Positions 9,401-18,314 of a stretch of 64,000 nucleotides of DNA are shown piece after piece. The notes beneath the pieces are model-generated. The model saw only the letters and a list, made by a program, of their open reading frames with translations, did not search any database and was not told the origin of the DNA. The stretch is from Rahnella rivi (GTDB lineage: Bacteria > Pseudomonadota > Gammaproteobacteria > Enterobacterales > Enterobacteriaceae). The translations under genes were made by a program, and so were the position numbers. Within the stretch, counting starts at the first letter, position 1. The number at the start of each line of letters is the position of its first letter. The stretch lies in assembly GCF_019049655.1 (NCBI RefSeq), contig NZ_JAFMOX010000067.1:248001-312000 (forward strand), written 5' to 3'.

Positions 9401-9848
9401 GATCGTCGAGGGTATCGTTAAGACGGTTCTCCAGCTGGCGCAGGGCCAGAGAAGAAAGCTGCGCTTTATTCACGTCGTCTTTCGCGCTGTTTTTGAGTTG
9501 ATCGAGCCCGTCCATTGCCGCGCGCAATTTCTGTGGCGCTTCGGTCACCTGCTGATGCAATTGCGTGGCGTCCTGCTTCACGCGATCCAGCGCATCAAGG
9601 TACTCAAGGGTGTGAATCAAATCCTGTTGTGACAATTTATCAACCGGCGTGAGATTTTTTTGCCGGTTAAGGGCATCGAGCTGGTTTTGCACTTCATTGC
9701 GGGAGGGAACATCGTTACTTGCCGCCAGAGAAGGAAGCGAGAAAAGTAAAAGTGCTGCGCACATAATCAGCGAGTAAATACGAATTATCCCGTGTTTTTT
9801 CCGGGTTAATGTGCGGTCAGAAGGTGCGGTCAGAAACCGGATCAACAT
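6453..9848 (-). CDS. mscK: potassium-dependent mechanosensitive channel MscK
   Basis: A large MscS-family channel (1131 residues; E. coli MscK about 1120) that releases solutes on hypo-osmotic shock and senses external K+. A hydrophobic signal sequence (about residues 24-43) leads into a long coiled-coil periplasmic domain rich in Gln. About ten transmembrane segments follow. The pore-lining and beta domain is near residues 930-1010 (SVGLGFGLQEIFANFVSG, ERPVRIGDTV), then the C-terminal cage. It lies next to acrR on the same strand, as in E. coli. Confidence 0.96.
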   Translation of the reverse strand: MLIRFLTAPSDRTLTRKKHGIIRIYSLIMCAALLLFSLPSLAASNDVPSRNEVQNQLDALNRQKNLTPVDKLSQQDLIHTLEYLDALDRVKQDATQLHQQVTEAPQKLRAAMDGLDQLKNSAKDDVNKAQLSSLALRQLENRLNDTLDDLQSSQEDLSTFNTQLISLQTQPERVQNAMYSYSMAIQKIRNQLNGMSPGQQDLRNTQQTMLVTQQALLNAQIDLQRKSLEANTTLQDLLQKQRDYTNAHINQLEHTAQLLQEVVNGKRLILSERTAKEAQTPDDTSNIQNDPLVAQELDINRKLSERLIAATEEGNQLVQNNITVKNWLDRSAQAEHDLKEQINVLKGSLLLSRILYQQQQNTIPPSGLVTDMSTRIADLRLEQFKINQQRDALFQGDSYIQGVVSNSKETINEDISDALDQIVDMRRELLDQLNKQLGNQLSLAINLQINQQQLLSINQSLTETLTQQIFWVSSNKPMNWEFIKSLPGDVKNQLSSLSISIPRGELMLGAIHSLPVTVPLLVAILVLLWRRKYINQRIESLSNDVGQLRRDSQMHTPQALLLMVLNVLPGVLLMLGVGYWFSQCDIALNDFLWTLSQRLAVFQLVMGFCYRILKPGGINERHFAMPATTCAHYRRSVIRLSLVMLPLIFWSVRGEKAPLGLVDDIIGQVVIFLTLIALTVLVFPIARDGWRDKDSHSIRLVMVTAIALAPAFLVGLVVTGYFYTTLRLAGRWLDSLYLLIFWNIIYLTALRGLSVAARRLAYRRALARRQTTAVKDGVEGNEPVEEPPLGLDQINQQSLRLTTMVLFFIFASVFYWIWSDLLTVISYLDSISLWHYSGTVAGTVTQQTVTLGNLLLGFLAVIVAYVLTRNLPGLLEVVVLSRLQLRQGTSYAITTILTYSITVIGAVTALGSLGVSWDKLQWLVAALSVGLGFGLQEIFANFVSGLIILFERPVRIGDTVTIGSFSGTVSRIRIRATTITDFDRKEVIIPNKAFVTERLINWSLTDTVTRVLIKIGVAYGSDLDKVKEILLQAAHENPRVMNDPSPLVFFLNFGASTLDHELRVYVRELGDRSYTVDELNRSIDKLCRENGINIAFNQLEVYLHNQDGNEIQEVKRMMRQPGDEPDAVTQG

Positions 9849-10013
9849 ACGTAAACTTCAACTCATTTACCGAATGAATAGATGGTGACGACAATAGCAG
9901 CCTTCAGTCTGAAAGGAAGGGGAAAAGCGTTTCAGAATACAACATGCGATGGGCGATATTTTACACAGAATAAGGGATAAAGATTGCAGGCTTATTATTT
10001 TTAACAGAAATGA

Positions 10014-10661
10014 TTAATGCGGCGTTTTAGTTGCAATGAGATAGGTGGAATGGCGAAGCATATCAAGATAGGTATCGATGAATCTGCCGGCATTGGCTTC
10101 TAAATCAAAGCTTTCCGGTATAAATAACCAGTTTTCCATCAGACCCGTGATGTAAGCGCGCAGGATAATGGCCGCCTGGCGGGTATCCAGTTCGGCGGGC
10201 AACTGTTTTTCATCTATGCAGCGCAGCAGAATACGTTCAATTTTACCGTACCCTTCCATATAAAGTGATTTGCGCGCTTCGTGTACCGACGTCATCTCCC
10301 CAACAAATTCACATTTATGGAATATAATCTCCATCAGTGCTTTACGTTGTGTATCGGTCACCGTAGAAACAAGAATGTAAATTAAGATTTCGCGCAAAAT
10401 GCGCAGTGGATTATTCGGAAACTTTGTCTGATACTCTACTTCGAGCACTTTTATACGGGATTCATAGGCTTCCCAAATCGCGTTAAATAGTTCTACTTTG
10501 TTCCTGAAATGCCAATAAATTGCGCCCCGCGTCACACCGGCTGCATTCGCAATATCAGTCAGTGATGTCGACGATACCCCACGGGCAGAAAACTCTCGCA
10601 CAGCAGCATCCAGAATCTGTTGTCTGGTTTCCAGCGCCTGTGATTTGGTTTTTCGTGCCAT
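10014..10661 (-). CDS. acrR: TetR-family repressor AcrR
   Basis: Repressor of the acrAB efflux operon. The start chosen is ATG 10661 (MARKTKSQALETRQQ), giving 215 residues as in E. coli; an upstream in-frame ATG at 10727 would run back through the operator. The TetR helix-turn-helix is at about residues 28-52 (SLTDIANAAGVTRGAIYWHF). The C-terminal domain is the variable ligand pocket. The gene is divergent from acrA. Confidence 0.96.
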   Translation of the reverse strand: MARKTKSQALETRQQILDAAVREFSARGVSSTSLTDIANAAGVTRGAIYWHFRNKVELFNAIWEAYESRIKVLEVEYQTKFPNNPLRILREILIYILVSTVTDTQRKALMEIIFHKCEFVGEMTSVHEARKSLYMEGYGKIERILLRCIDEKQLPAELDTRQAAIILRAYITGLMENWLFIPESFDLEANAGRFIDTYLDMLRHSTYLIATKTPH

Positions 10662-10688
10662 AGGTTTATCTTTCAGGGGAGTTTGATT

Positions 10689-10712
10689 TACATACATTCT
10701 TGAATGTATGTA
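10689..10712. promoter_or_regulatory. AcrR operator
   Basis: A 24-bp palindrome, TACATACATT then CTTG then AATGTATGTA, lies between divergent acrR and acrA. It is nearly the same as the published E. coli AcrR operator, so repression of both genes by AcrR is very likely. Confidence 0.9.
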
Positions 10713-10802
10713 ACATAGCACGCACATACTAAAAGCGCAGCAATGGATTTGGAATGTTGTGATCCATTGGACAATTTGAAATCGGACACTTGAGGTTTAT
10801 TT

Positions 10803-11978
10803 ATGAACAAAAACAGAGGGTTAACGCCTCTGGCGGTAGTTCTGATGCTATCCGGAAGCATAGCACTTACAGGATGTAACGATAAAGAAGCTCAACAAGG
10901 CGCACCCCATGCTCCGCAGGTTGGCGTCGTTACCCTGAAAACTGAACCGCTGAATGTGACTACCGAACTTCCAGGTCGTACTGCTGCTTTCCGCATTGCT
11001 GAAGTACGTCCGCAAGTTGGCGGTATCATTCTGAAACGCAACTTTGTTGAAGGCAGCGAAGTCAAAGCTGGCACCTCTTTATATCAAATTGATCCAGCCA
11101 CTTATCAGGCCGCGTATGACAGCGCTAAAGGCGATCTGGTTAAAGCTCAGGCCAACGCACAGATTTCCCGCGTGACCGTGAATCGCTACAAACCTCTGCT
11201 CGGCACCAACTACATCAGTAAGCAAGATTACGACACCGCAGTCGCAACCGCTGCACAAGCTGATGCTGCCGTGGTCAGTGCTAAAGCGGCCGTCGAAACC
11301 GCCCGTATCAATCTGGCTTACACCAAAGTCACCTCCCCTATCAGCGGACGTATCGGTATTTCGTCTGTGACTGAAGGTGCGCTGGTGTCAAACGGTCAGG
11401 CGACAGCGCTGGCGACCGTGCAACAACTCGATCCTATCTACGTTGACGTGACTCAGTCGAGCAACGATTTCCTGCGTCTGAAACAGGAACTGGCTGACGG
11501 CTCCCTGAAACAAGCCAACGGTAAAGCACAAGTCAAACTGCTGATGGACAACGGTAAGGAATATTCACAGGCGGGTACATTAGAATTCTCTGATGTGACT
11601 GTTGATGAAACCACGGGCTCTATTACGCTGCGTGCCATCTTCCCGAATCCACAGGACTCACTGCTGCCAGGTATGTTTGTGCGCGCGCGTCTGGATGAAG
11701 GCGTAAACAACAACGCTCTGCTGGTTCCTCAGCAAGGTATTACCCGTAACCCACGTGGTGATGCAACGGCGATGGTGATTGGTGCTGACAACAAAGTTGA
11801 GCTTCGTACCGTGACGACCACACAAGCAATCGGCGATAAATGGGTTGTGACCGAAGGCCTGAAAAGTGGCGATAAAGTCATCGTAACAGGTCTGCAAAAA
11901 ATTAAGCCGGGCGTACAGGTTACTGCACAGGAAGTTGATCAAAAAGCAGCTGCATCCGATACAGCGACGAAGTCTTAA
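10803..11978 (+). CDS. acrA: multidrug efflux periplasmic adaptor AcrA
   Basis: Membrane-fusion lipoprotein that links AcrB to the outer-membrane channel TolC. It has 391 residues. The lipobox LTGC ends near residue 25, followed by the hairpin, lipoyl and beta-barrel domains (for example EVRPQVGGIILKRNF and TSPISGRIG) and a Lys/Ala-rich tail. It lies 16 bases upstream of acrB in one operon, under the AcrR operator at 10689. Confidence 0.97.
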   Translation: MNKNRGLTPLAVVLMLSGSIALTGCNDKEAQQGAPHAPQVGVVTLKTEPLNVTTELPGRTAAFRIAEVRPQVGGIILKRNFVEGSEVKAGTSLYQIDPATYQAAYDSAKGDLVKAQANAQISRVTVNRYKPLLGTNYISKQDYDTAVATAAQADAAVVSAKAAVETARINLAYTKVTSPISGRIGISSVTEGALVSNGQATALATVQQLDPIYVDVTQSSNDFLRLKQELADGSLKQANGKAQVKLLMDNGKEYSQAGTLEFSDVTVDETTGSITLRAIFPNPQDSLLPGMFVRARLDEGVNNNALLVPQQGITRNPRGDATAMVIGADNKVELRTVTTTQAIGDKWVVTEGLKSGDKVIVTGLQKIKPGVQVTAQEVDQKAAASDTATKS

Positions 11979-11994
11979 TAGGAGCCGGTAATTC

Positions 11995-14900
11995 ATGGCT
12001 AAGTTTTTTATAGATCGTCCCATCTTTGCATGGGTGATCGCCATCATCATCATGTTGGCAGGGGCATTGGCAATTCTTAAATTGCCTATCGCACAGTATC
12101 CAACGGTTGCGCCACCGGCTATCCAGCTGACCGCAACTTATCCGGGCGCCGATGCGCAAACGGTTCAGGATACGGTCACCCAGGTTATTGAACAGAACAT
12201 GAACGGTATCGACAACATGATGTACATGTCGTCGACCAGTGACTCTTCAGGTACTGTCCAGATCACGCTTACGTTTGCTTCCGGTACCGATGCGGATATC
12301 GCACAGGTTCAGGTTCAGAACAAACTGCAGCTGGCAACGCCGTTGCTGCCACAGGAAGTTCAGCAACAGGGTATTTCCGTAGAGAAATCGAGCAGCAGCT
12401 TCCTGATGGTCGCAGGCTTTATTTCTAATAACGGCACAATGACGCAGGATGATATCGCCGACTACGTGGGTTCGAACATCAAAGACCCGGTCAGCCGTAC
12501 ATCAGGCGTAGGTGACGTTCAGCTGTTTGGTGCTCAGTACGCAATGCGTATCTGGATGGATCCGAACAAACTGAACAACTTCCAGCTGACGCCGGTTGAT
12601 GTCATCAATGCCATTAAAATCCAGAACAACCAGATTGCAGCAGGTCAGCTCGGTGGTACACCGCCGGTTCCTGGTCAGCAGCTGAACTCCTCTATCGTGG
12701 CGCAGACACGTCTGAAGTCCGCCGATGAGTTCGGTAAAATCATTCTGAAAGTGAATCAGGACGGCTCTCAGGTTCGCCTGAAAGACGTGGCGAAGATTGA
12801 ACTGGGTGGTGAAAACTACGACGTTATTGCCCGCTTCAACGGACAACCTGCTTCCGGTTTGGGTATCAAACTGGCGACCGGCGCGAACGCCCTTGATACA
12901 GCAGCATCGGTCAAGGCAACGCTGGCTAAACTGCAGCCGTTCTTCCCGGCAGGCCTGGAAGTTGTTTATCCTTATGACACCACGCCGTTTGTAAAAATCT
13001 CGATTAAAGAAGTGGGTAAAACACTGTTCGAGGCCATCGTCCTGGTATTCCTGGTGATGTTCTTGTTCCTGCAAAACTTCCGCGCAACGCTGATCCCAAC
13101 GATTGCCGTTCCGGTGGTATTGCTCGGTACGTTTGCCGTCCTTTCTGCGTTTGGCTATTCGATAAACACCCTGACGATGTTCGGGATGGTGCTCGCGATA
13201 GGCTTGCTCGTCGATGACGCCATCGTCGTGGTCGAGAACGTCGAGCGCGTCATGGTTGAAGATGGGCTGCCACCGAAAGAAGCTACCAAGAAATCCATGG
13301 AGCAAATCCAGGGTGCACTGGTGGGGATCGCGATGGTGCTGTCCGCAGTATTCATCCCGATGGCCTTCTTCGGCGGTTCGACCGGGGTTATCTATCGTCA
13401 GTTCTCCATCACCATCGTATCTGCCATGGTGCTGTCGGTTCTGGTGGCAATGATCCTGACGCCTGCGCTTTGTGCGACCATGCTTAAGCCGATTGCCAAA
13501 GGCGAGCACCACGAGAAGAAAGGTTTCTTCGGCTGGTTTAACAAGAAATTCGAGCAAAGTACGCACCACTACACCGACAGCGTGGGTAACATTCTACGCA
13601 GCACGGGTCGTTATCTGGTGATTTACCTGCTGATCGTTGTCGGCATGGCATTCCTGTTCATTCGCCTGCCAACCTCCTTCCTTCCGGAAGAAGACCAGGG
13701 CGTATTCCTGACCATGGCACAGTTGCCTGCAGGTGCGACCCAGGAACGTACACAGAAAGTGCTCGATGAAGTCAGCGATTACTATCTGACGAAAGAAAAA
13801 GCCAACGTGAACTCCGTGTTTACCGTAAACGGCTTTGGTTTCGCGGGTCGTGGTCAGAACACCGGTATCGCGTTCGTCAGTCTTAAAGACTGGTCTGAGC
13901 GTAGCGGCGCTGAAAACAAAGTTCCTGCGATTGCAGGCCGTGCAATGGGCGCATTCAGCACCATTAAAGATGCACTGGTGTTCCCGTTCAACTTACCGGC
14001 AATTGTTGAGTTGGGTACGGCGACAGGCTTCGACTTCCAGCTGATTGACCAGGCTAACCTTGGGCATGACAAACTGACGCAGGCACGTAACCAGTTGCTG
14101 GGCATGATTGCTGAGCATCCGGACTTGCTGACTCAGGTTCGTCCGAACGGTCTGGAAGATACTCCACAATATAAAATCGAAATTGATCAGGAAAAAGCTA
14201 CAGCGCTTGGCGTGTCTATTTCCGACATCAACACCACGTTAGGTGCTTCGATTGGTGGTAGCTACGTCAACGACTTTATCGACCGTGGTCGCGTGAAGAA
14301 AGTGTACGTGCAGGCTGAAAATAAGTACCGCATGTTGCCTTCAGACATTAACAATCTGTACGTCCGCGGCAGCGCGGGTCAGATGGTGCCGTTCTCCGCG
14401 TTCTCCAGCGCGAAATGGGAATACGGTTCACCGCGTCTGGAACGTTATAACGGTTTGCCATCGATGGAAATCCTTGGTCAGCCAGCTCCGGGCAAGAGTA
14501 GTGGTGATGCGATGGCGATGATGGAGTCTCTGGCTTCTAAACTGCCAAGCGGCATCGGCTATGACTGGACGGGTCTGTCTTATCAGGAACGTTTATCCGG
14601 TAACCAGGCTCCGGCGTTGTATGCTATCTCGCTGATTGTCGTCTTCCTGTGTCTGGCGGCGTTGTATGAGAGCTGGTCGATTCCGTTCTCGGTCATGCTG
14701 GTCGTTCCACTCGGTGTTGTGGGTGCGCTTCTGGCGGCAACGATGCGCGGTCTGAGCAACGACGTTTACTTCCAGGTGGGTCTGTTAACCACCATAGGGC
14801 TGTCAGCGAAGAACGCCATATTGATTGTTGAGTTCGCCAAAGACCTGATGGATAAAGAAGGTAAAGGACTGATCGAGTCAACGCTGGAAGCCGTCCGTAT

Positions 14901-15147
14901 GCGTCTGCGTCCGATACTGATGACGTCACTGGCCTTCATCCTCGGTGTAATGCCGCTGGTTATCAGCTCCGGCGCAGGTTCCGGTTCTCAGAACGCCGTA
15001 GGTACCGGCGTTATGGGCGGGATGATCACGGCAACGCTGTTGGCGATCTTCTTTGTTCCGGTCTTCTTCGTGGTGGTTCGCCGCCGCTTCGGTAAGAAGA
15101 ATGAAGACATTGAACATACGCATAAAGTAGAGCATCCGACGCTGTAA
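11995..15147 (+). CDS. acrB: RND multidrug efflux transporter AcrB
   Basis: Inner-membrane proton/drug antiporter with 1050 residues and twelve transmembrane helices in the standard RND plan. The proton-relay acids are Asp407-Asp408 in LLVDDAIVVVENV, and the partner lysine lies in the GLSAKNAILIVEFAK helix. It is translated directly after acrA, and a terminator follows at 15169. tolC is not in the window. Confidence 0.98.
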   Translation: MAKFFIDRPIFAWVIAIIIMLAGALAILKLPIAQYPTVAPPAIQLTATYPGADAQTVQDTVTQVIEQNMNGIDNMMYMSSTSDSSGTVQITLTFASGTDADIAQVQVQNKLQLATPLLPQEVQQQGISVEKSSSSFLMVAGFISNNGTMTQDDIADYVGSNIKDPVSRTSGVGDVQLFGAQYAMRIWMDPNKLNNFQLTPVDVINAIKIQNNQIAAGQLGGTPPVPGQQLNSSIVAQTRLKSADEFGKIILKVNQDGSQVRLKDVAKIELGGENYDVIARFNGQPASGLGIKLATGANALDTAASVKATLAKLQPFFPAGLEVVYPYDTTPFVKISIKEVGKTLFEAIVLVFLVMFLFLQNFRATLIPTIAVPVVLLGTFAVLSAFGYSINTLTMFGMVLAIGLLVDDAIVVVENVERVMVEDGLPPKEATKKSMEQIQGALVGIAMVLSAVFIPMAFFGGSTGVIYRQFSITIVSAMVLSVLVAMILTPALCATMLKPIAKGEHHEKKGFFGWFNKKFEQSTHHYTDSVGNILRSTGRYLVIYLLIVVGMAFLFIRLPTSFLPEEDQGVFLTMAQLPAGATQERTQKVLDEVSDYYLTKEKANVNSVFTVNGFGFAGRGQNTGIAFVSLKDWSERSGAENKVPAIAGRAMGAFSTIKDALVFPFNLPAIVELGTATGFDFQLIDQANLGHDKLTQARNQLLGMIAEHPDLLTQVRPNGLEDTPQYKIEIDQEKATALGVSISDINTTLGASIGGSYVNDFIDRGRVKKVYVQAENKYRMLPSDINNLYVRGSAGQMVPFSAFSSAKWEYGSPRLERYNGLPSMEILGQPAPGKSSGDAMAMMESLASKLPSGIGYDWTGLSYQERLSGNQAPALYAISLIVVFLCLAALYESWSIPFSVMLVVPLGVVGALLAATMRGLSNDVYFQVGLLTTIGLSAKNAILIVEFAKDLMDKEGKGLIESTLEAVRMRLRPILMTSLAFILGVMPLVISSGAGSGSQNAVGTGVMGGMITATLLAIFFVPVFFVVVRRRFGKKNEDIEHTHKVEHPTL

Positions 15148-15168
15148 CCGGATCCCCTACCCTGACGA

Positions 15169-15194
15169 AAGGCCGCTTATGCGGCCTTTTTTTT
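15169..15194 (+). terminator. acrAB terminator
   Basis: AAGGCCGC/GCGGCCTT stem with a 4-nt loop followed by eight T residues, 22 bases after the acrB stop codon. Confidence 0.9.
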
Positions 15195-15236
15195 CGTCTG
15201 ATGCTTGAACATGAAAACAGATGGGCGCATACTTAT

Positions 15237-15251
15237 TGTTATAGTATAACA
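15237..15251 (+). promoter_or_regulatory. Zur box before rpmE2
   Basis: TGTTATAGTATAACA is a perfect 7-1-7 palindrome that matches the core of the enterobacterial Zur site, 17 bases before the rpmE2 start. It overlaps the likely -10 region, so zinc-bound Zur should block transcription. Confidence 0.88.
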
Positions 15252-15268
15252 TAACATTTAGAGGCATT

Positions 15269-15523
15269 ATGAAACCCGCTATCCATCCTGCTTACCGCAC
15301 GGTTGTATTTCACGACACCAGCGCTAACGAATACTTCAAAGTCGGTTCGACCATCTCGACTGACCGTACCATTGATCTGGAAGGTGTCACTTTCCCCTAT
15401 ATCACTATTGAAGTGTCTTCCGCATCGCATCCGTACTACACCGGCAAGCAGAAAGAGTATTCAAAAGAAGGCAGCACCGCACGCTTCAACCAGCGTTTCG
15501 GCAGCTTCCTCGGTAAGAAGTAA
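15269..15523 (+). CDS. rpmE2: type B 50S ribosomal protein L31 (zinc-free)
   Basis: Alternative L31 (YkgM) of 84 residues. It contains no cysteine, so it lacks the zinc ribbon of the main L31. In known bacteria it replaces the zinc-bound form during zinc starvation and so frees zinc. Motifs seen include HPAYRTVVFHD and the FNQRFGSFLGKK end. It has a good RBS (TTTAGAGG), a Zur box upstream, and rpmJ2 21 bases downstream, the usual pair. Confidence 0.97.
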   Translation: MKPAIHPAYRTVVFHDTSANEYFKVGSTISTDRTIDLEGVTFPYITIEVSSASHPYYTGKQKEYSKEGSTARFNQRFGSFLGKK

Positions 15524-15544
15524 TCAGCATCAGGGAGAATTTTT

Positions 15545-15685
15545 ATGCAGGTTCTGAGTTCACTACGTTCGGCTAAAAAACGTCATCCGGATTGCCGCGT
15601 TGTTCGTCGTAAAGGGCGGATTTATGTGATTTGCAAAAGCAATCCACGGTTTAAAGCCGTGCAAGGCAAGAAGAAAAAACGCTAA
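15545..15685 (+). CDS. rpmJ2: alternative 50S ribosomal protein L36
   Basis: A 46-residue L36 paralogue of the YkgO type. It begins MQVLSSLRSAKKRHPDCRVV and ends in a Lys/Arg-rich tail. It has two isolated Cys residues and lacks the C-x-x-C...C-x4-H zinc motif of the main L36. It is co-transcribed with rpmE2 under the same Zur box, with GGGAG as RBS nine bases before the ATG. Confidence 0.95.
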   Translation: MQVLSSLRSAKKRHPDCRVVRRKGRIYVICKSNPRFKAVQGKKKKR

Positions 15686-15720
15686 GCGCTGTCTCATACG
15701 GCCTTACGCCTGAAAAAACA

Positions 15721-15755
15721 AAAGCCCCGTCGCTTGCCCGACGGGGCTTTTTCTG
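15721..15755. terminator. rpmE2-rpmJ2 terminator
   Basis: A 12-bp stem AAAGCCCCGTCG/CGACGGGGCTTT with a 6-nt loop and a T tract on the plus strand. A second hairpin, CTCCCCACG/CGTGGGGAG at 15776-15800, lies between it and the end of the minus-strand importer operon and may end that operon. Confidence 0.85.
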
Positions 15756-15809
15756 TGCTAAGACATGATGTAAATCTCCCCACGTAAAAACCGTGGGGAG
15801 GGTTAGATC

Positions 15810-16691
15810 TTATTTCATGCTGGCGACAATTGTCTCAACGTTATGTTTGAACGCTTTGACGTAAGTCGTTGCCGGGCCTTGTGGCCCTGACAGCGCTTCC
15901 GGATACAACTCCCCACCCGGTTGTGCTCCGCTGGCGGCAGCAATCTGCTTCACCAGGCGCGGATCGGTCTGATTCTCGATGAAATAGGTTTTTACCTTCT
16001 CATCTTTGATCTGCTTAATCAAAGACGCCACCCCGCTGGCGCTGGCTTCCGATTCAGTTGAAAAGCCTACCGGCGCCATAAAACTCACATGATATTCCTG
16101 GCCGAAATAACCGAAAGCATCATGGCTTGTCAGCACTTTACGTTTTGACTGAGGAATGCCGGCGAACTCGGTTTTCGCCCACGAATCCAGTTTTTGCAGT
16201 TGTTCAATGTAGGCCTTACCACGCTGACGGAAATAATCAGCATCTTGTGGATCGGCTTTGATCAACGCATTCATCACGTTGGTCGCATAAATCACGCCAT
16301 TTGCCATACTGTTCCAGGCATGTGGATCCGTGATTTGCTTTCCGTCTTCTTCCATTTTACGGGAATTGACGCCTTCAGATGCGGTCACCAGATGGCCTTT
16401 GTAGCCCGATGCCTTCACCAGACGATCGATCCAACCTTCCAGCCCTAAGCCACTGACGAAAACGACATCAGAGGCATTAATGGCTTTGCTGTCCTTTGGC
16501 GAGGGTTCGAAACTGTGCGGATCACCATCCGGCCCCACCAGCGAAGTGACCTTCACGTGCTCGCCCCCTACCTCCTGAACAATGTCACCCAGAATAGAAA
16601 AACTGGTCACCGCATTCACGGTTTTCGCCATCGCCAGCGGGCTCGACAGTAGGGCAGCTACTGCGAGTGATACAGGTAATACTTTCATCAT
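15810..16691 (-). CDS. metal ABC transporter, substrate-binding protein (probably zinc)
   Basis: Periplasmic cluster A-I solute-binding protein of 293 residues with a Sec signal peptide (cut near residue 22, LAMA-KTVNA). Likely metal ligands are His59 (GDPHSFEPS), His124 (DPHAWN), His190 (SHDAFGYF) and an acidic residue in the ENQTDPR segment (239-243). A histidine at the third position is typical of zinc binders such as ZnuA; manganese binders usually carry Glu there. It lacks the His-rich loop of ZnuA. It is the last gene of a minus-strand operon of small ORF, ATPase, permease and binding protein, begun at a Zur box, so zinc is the most likely substrate. Confidence 0.9.
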   Translation of the reverse strand: MMKVLPVSLAVAALLSSPLAMAKTVNAVTSFSILGDIVQEVGGEHVKVTSLVGPDGDPHSFEPSPKDSKAINASDVVFVSGLGLEGWIDRLVKASGYKGHLVTASEGVNSRKMEEDGKQITDPHAWNSMANGVIYATNVMNALIKADPQDADYFRQRGKAYIEQLQKLDSWAKTEFAGIPQSKRKVLTSHDAFGYFGQEYHVSFMAPVGFSTESEASASGVASLIKQIKDEKVKTYFIENQTDPRLVKQIAAASGAQPGGELYPEALSGPQGPATTYVKAFKHNVETIVASMK

Positions 16692-16731
16692 GTCCCCTTA
16701 ATTGTGGTACTGCATTTTCATTGTTTTACTG

Positions 16732-17589
16732 CTAACAACGCGAGGCCGTTAACATCCCGCCCCGCCTTCCAAATAATACTGAAATAAAGAAAATCACCGT
16801 TGCGCTGAGGACGATCGCCGGTCCGGCGGGCAATGAGGCGTAATAAGACCAGATCAGCCCGACAACGCTGGAGAGGATGCCGATAATCATCGCGCTCAGA
16901 AGAGTGTGAGGTAAATCCCGGGCCCAGAATCGCGCGCTGGCCGCGGGTAACATCATCAACCCGACGGACATCAGCGTGCCGAGGATTTGAAAACCGGCCA
17001 CCAGATTGACCACCACCAGCGCCAGAAAAATGCCGTGGATCACCGCCAGCCATTTTCCGGCGCTGACCCGCAAGAATAACGAGTCAAAAGACTCAATCAC
17101 CAGTGCGCGATAAATGCAGGCAAGCATCAGTAATGACGCGCTGCTGATGATCCCAACCATGATCATCGCGGAAGAATCGATGGCCAAAATGGAGCCAAAA
17201 AGCACATGCAGCAGGTCAACGCTCGACCCCCGCAACGAAACCAAGGTGACGCCCAGGGCAAGCGAACCGAGATAGAACCCGGCAAAGCTGGCATCTTCTT
17301 TCAATTGCGTTTTACGACTCACCAGCCCCGACAACATCGCGACCGCCAACCCGGCAATAAACCCGCCAATGCCCATCGCCACCAGTGACATACCCGAAAT
17401 CAGATAACCGATCGCCGCACCCGGTAAAACGGCATGAGAAAGAGCGTCACCCACCAGGCTCATGCGACGTAACAGAAGGAAAACACCCAAAGGCGTGGCG
17501 CTTATCGATAACGCAATACACGCGATCAAAGCACGGCGCATGAATCCGAATTCAATAAACGGGTCGGCAAGCAAATGGAAAAGCATCAT
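16732..17589 (-). CDS. metal ABC transporter, membrane permease (probably zinc)
   Basis: ABC-3 family permease of 285 residues with about eight membrane helices. The conserved ATPase-contact segment LVGDALSHAVLPGAAIGYL is present. The start is ATG 17589, which overlaps the ATPase stop as ATGA, so the two are translationally coupled; a longer upstream reading lies inside the ATPase gene and is rejected. Forty bases separate it from the binding-protein gene. Confidence 0.92.
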   Translation of the reverse strand: MMLFHLLADPFIEFGFMRRALIACIALSISATPLGVFLLLRRMSLVGDALSHAVLPGAAIGYLISGMSLVAMGIGGFIAGLAVAMLSGLVSRKTQLKEDASFAGFYLGSLALGVTLVSLRGSSVDLLHVLFGSILAIDSSAMIMVGIISSASLLMLACIYRALVIESFDSLFLRVSAGKWLAVIHGIFLALVVVNLVAGFQILGTLMSVGLMMLPAASARFWARDLPHTLLSAMIIGILSSVVGLIWSYYASLPAGPAIVLSATVIFFISVLFGRRGGMLTASRC

Positions 17590-18314
17590 GAATTTGCGAC
17601 TCCCGCCGCCAGAGCAAAAGGTTCTACCGAGACACAGGCATGCGACGGGTTGGGGAAATGGCTCAGAACCTCGCGGGCGCTTCCCCACAGATTCTGCTGA
17701 GCACTGAGGTAAAGCACGTCAGGAAAATGCCGCGCTACCATAGAAATATCGTGTAAAACCGCGATGACGGTCTTACCTTCCTGATGCCATTGCGCAATCA
17801 CTTTTAACAACAGCGCGGTGGTCTGGCTGTCAATGCCGGTAAAAGGCTCATCAAGCATAATCAGCGGCGCCTGCTGGACCAGCAAGCGGGCAAACAAGGT
17901 GCGTTGCAGCTGTCCGCCGGAGAGCGAACCTACCGGGTAATGTTCCATTCCGGTCATGCCAACGGTTTCCAGCGCCTGCGCAACATTTGCCGCAGACTGC
18001 CGGTTAATACCACCAAATAAACCGCTCTGCGGCCAGCACCCCATGGCGACAAGATCCACAACGCTGATGGGAAATCCGCGATCCAGTTCAGTCTGCTGAG
18101 GTAAGTAGGCCAGGCGCGGCCGCTGGCCCTGACTGAAAGTAAAATCTCCCGTAATCGCCTGTTGCAGGCCTGCCACTGTTTTTAAGAAAGTCGATTTACC
18201 GGCACCGTTCGCGCCAATCACCGCCGTCAGCGAACCCGTTAAAAATCGTCCACTTAGCGGCATGGCAACAGCGCGGCGGTCATAGCCGACTTCAAGGTTG
18301 TTCACGAAAATCAT
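17586..18314 (-). CDS. metal ABC transporter, ATP-binding protein (probably zinc)
   Basis: ABC ATPase of 242 residues with Walker A GANGAGKST, signature LSGGQLQR, Walker B LIMLDEP and switch His in VLHDIS. It powers the importer formed with the downstream permease and binding protein. Its ATG (18314) overlaps the TGA of a 35-codon upstream ORF as ATGA, which suggests that the small ORF is translated and part of the operon. Confidence 0.93.
   Translation of the reverse strand: MIFVNNLEVGYDRRAVAMPLSGRFLTGSLTAVIGANGAGKSTFLKTVAGLQQAITGDFTFSQGQRPRLAYLPQQTELDRGFPISVVDLVAMGCWPQSGLFGGINRQSAANVAQALETVGMTGMEHYPVGSLSGGQLQRTLFARLLVQQAPLIMLDEPFTGIDSQTTALLLKVIAQWHQEGKTVIAVLHDISMVARHFPDVLYLSAQQNLWGSAREVLSHFPNPSHACVSVEPFALAAGVANS

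Noticed and set aside
12502..13569. 355-codon ORF antisense to acrB
   Set aside because: It mirrors the codon phase of acrB, has low-complexity His/Arg/Gln content and no family resemblance, and acrB is certain.
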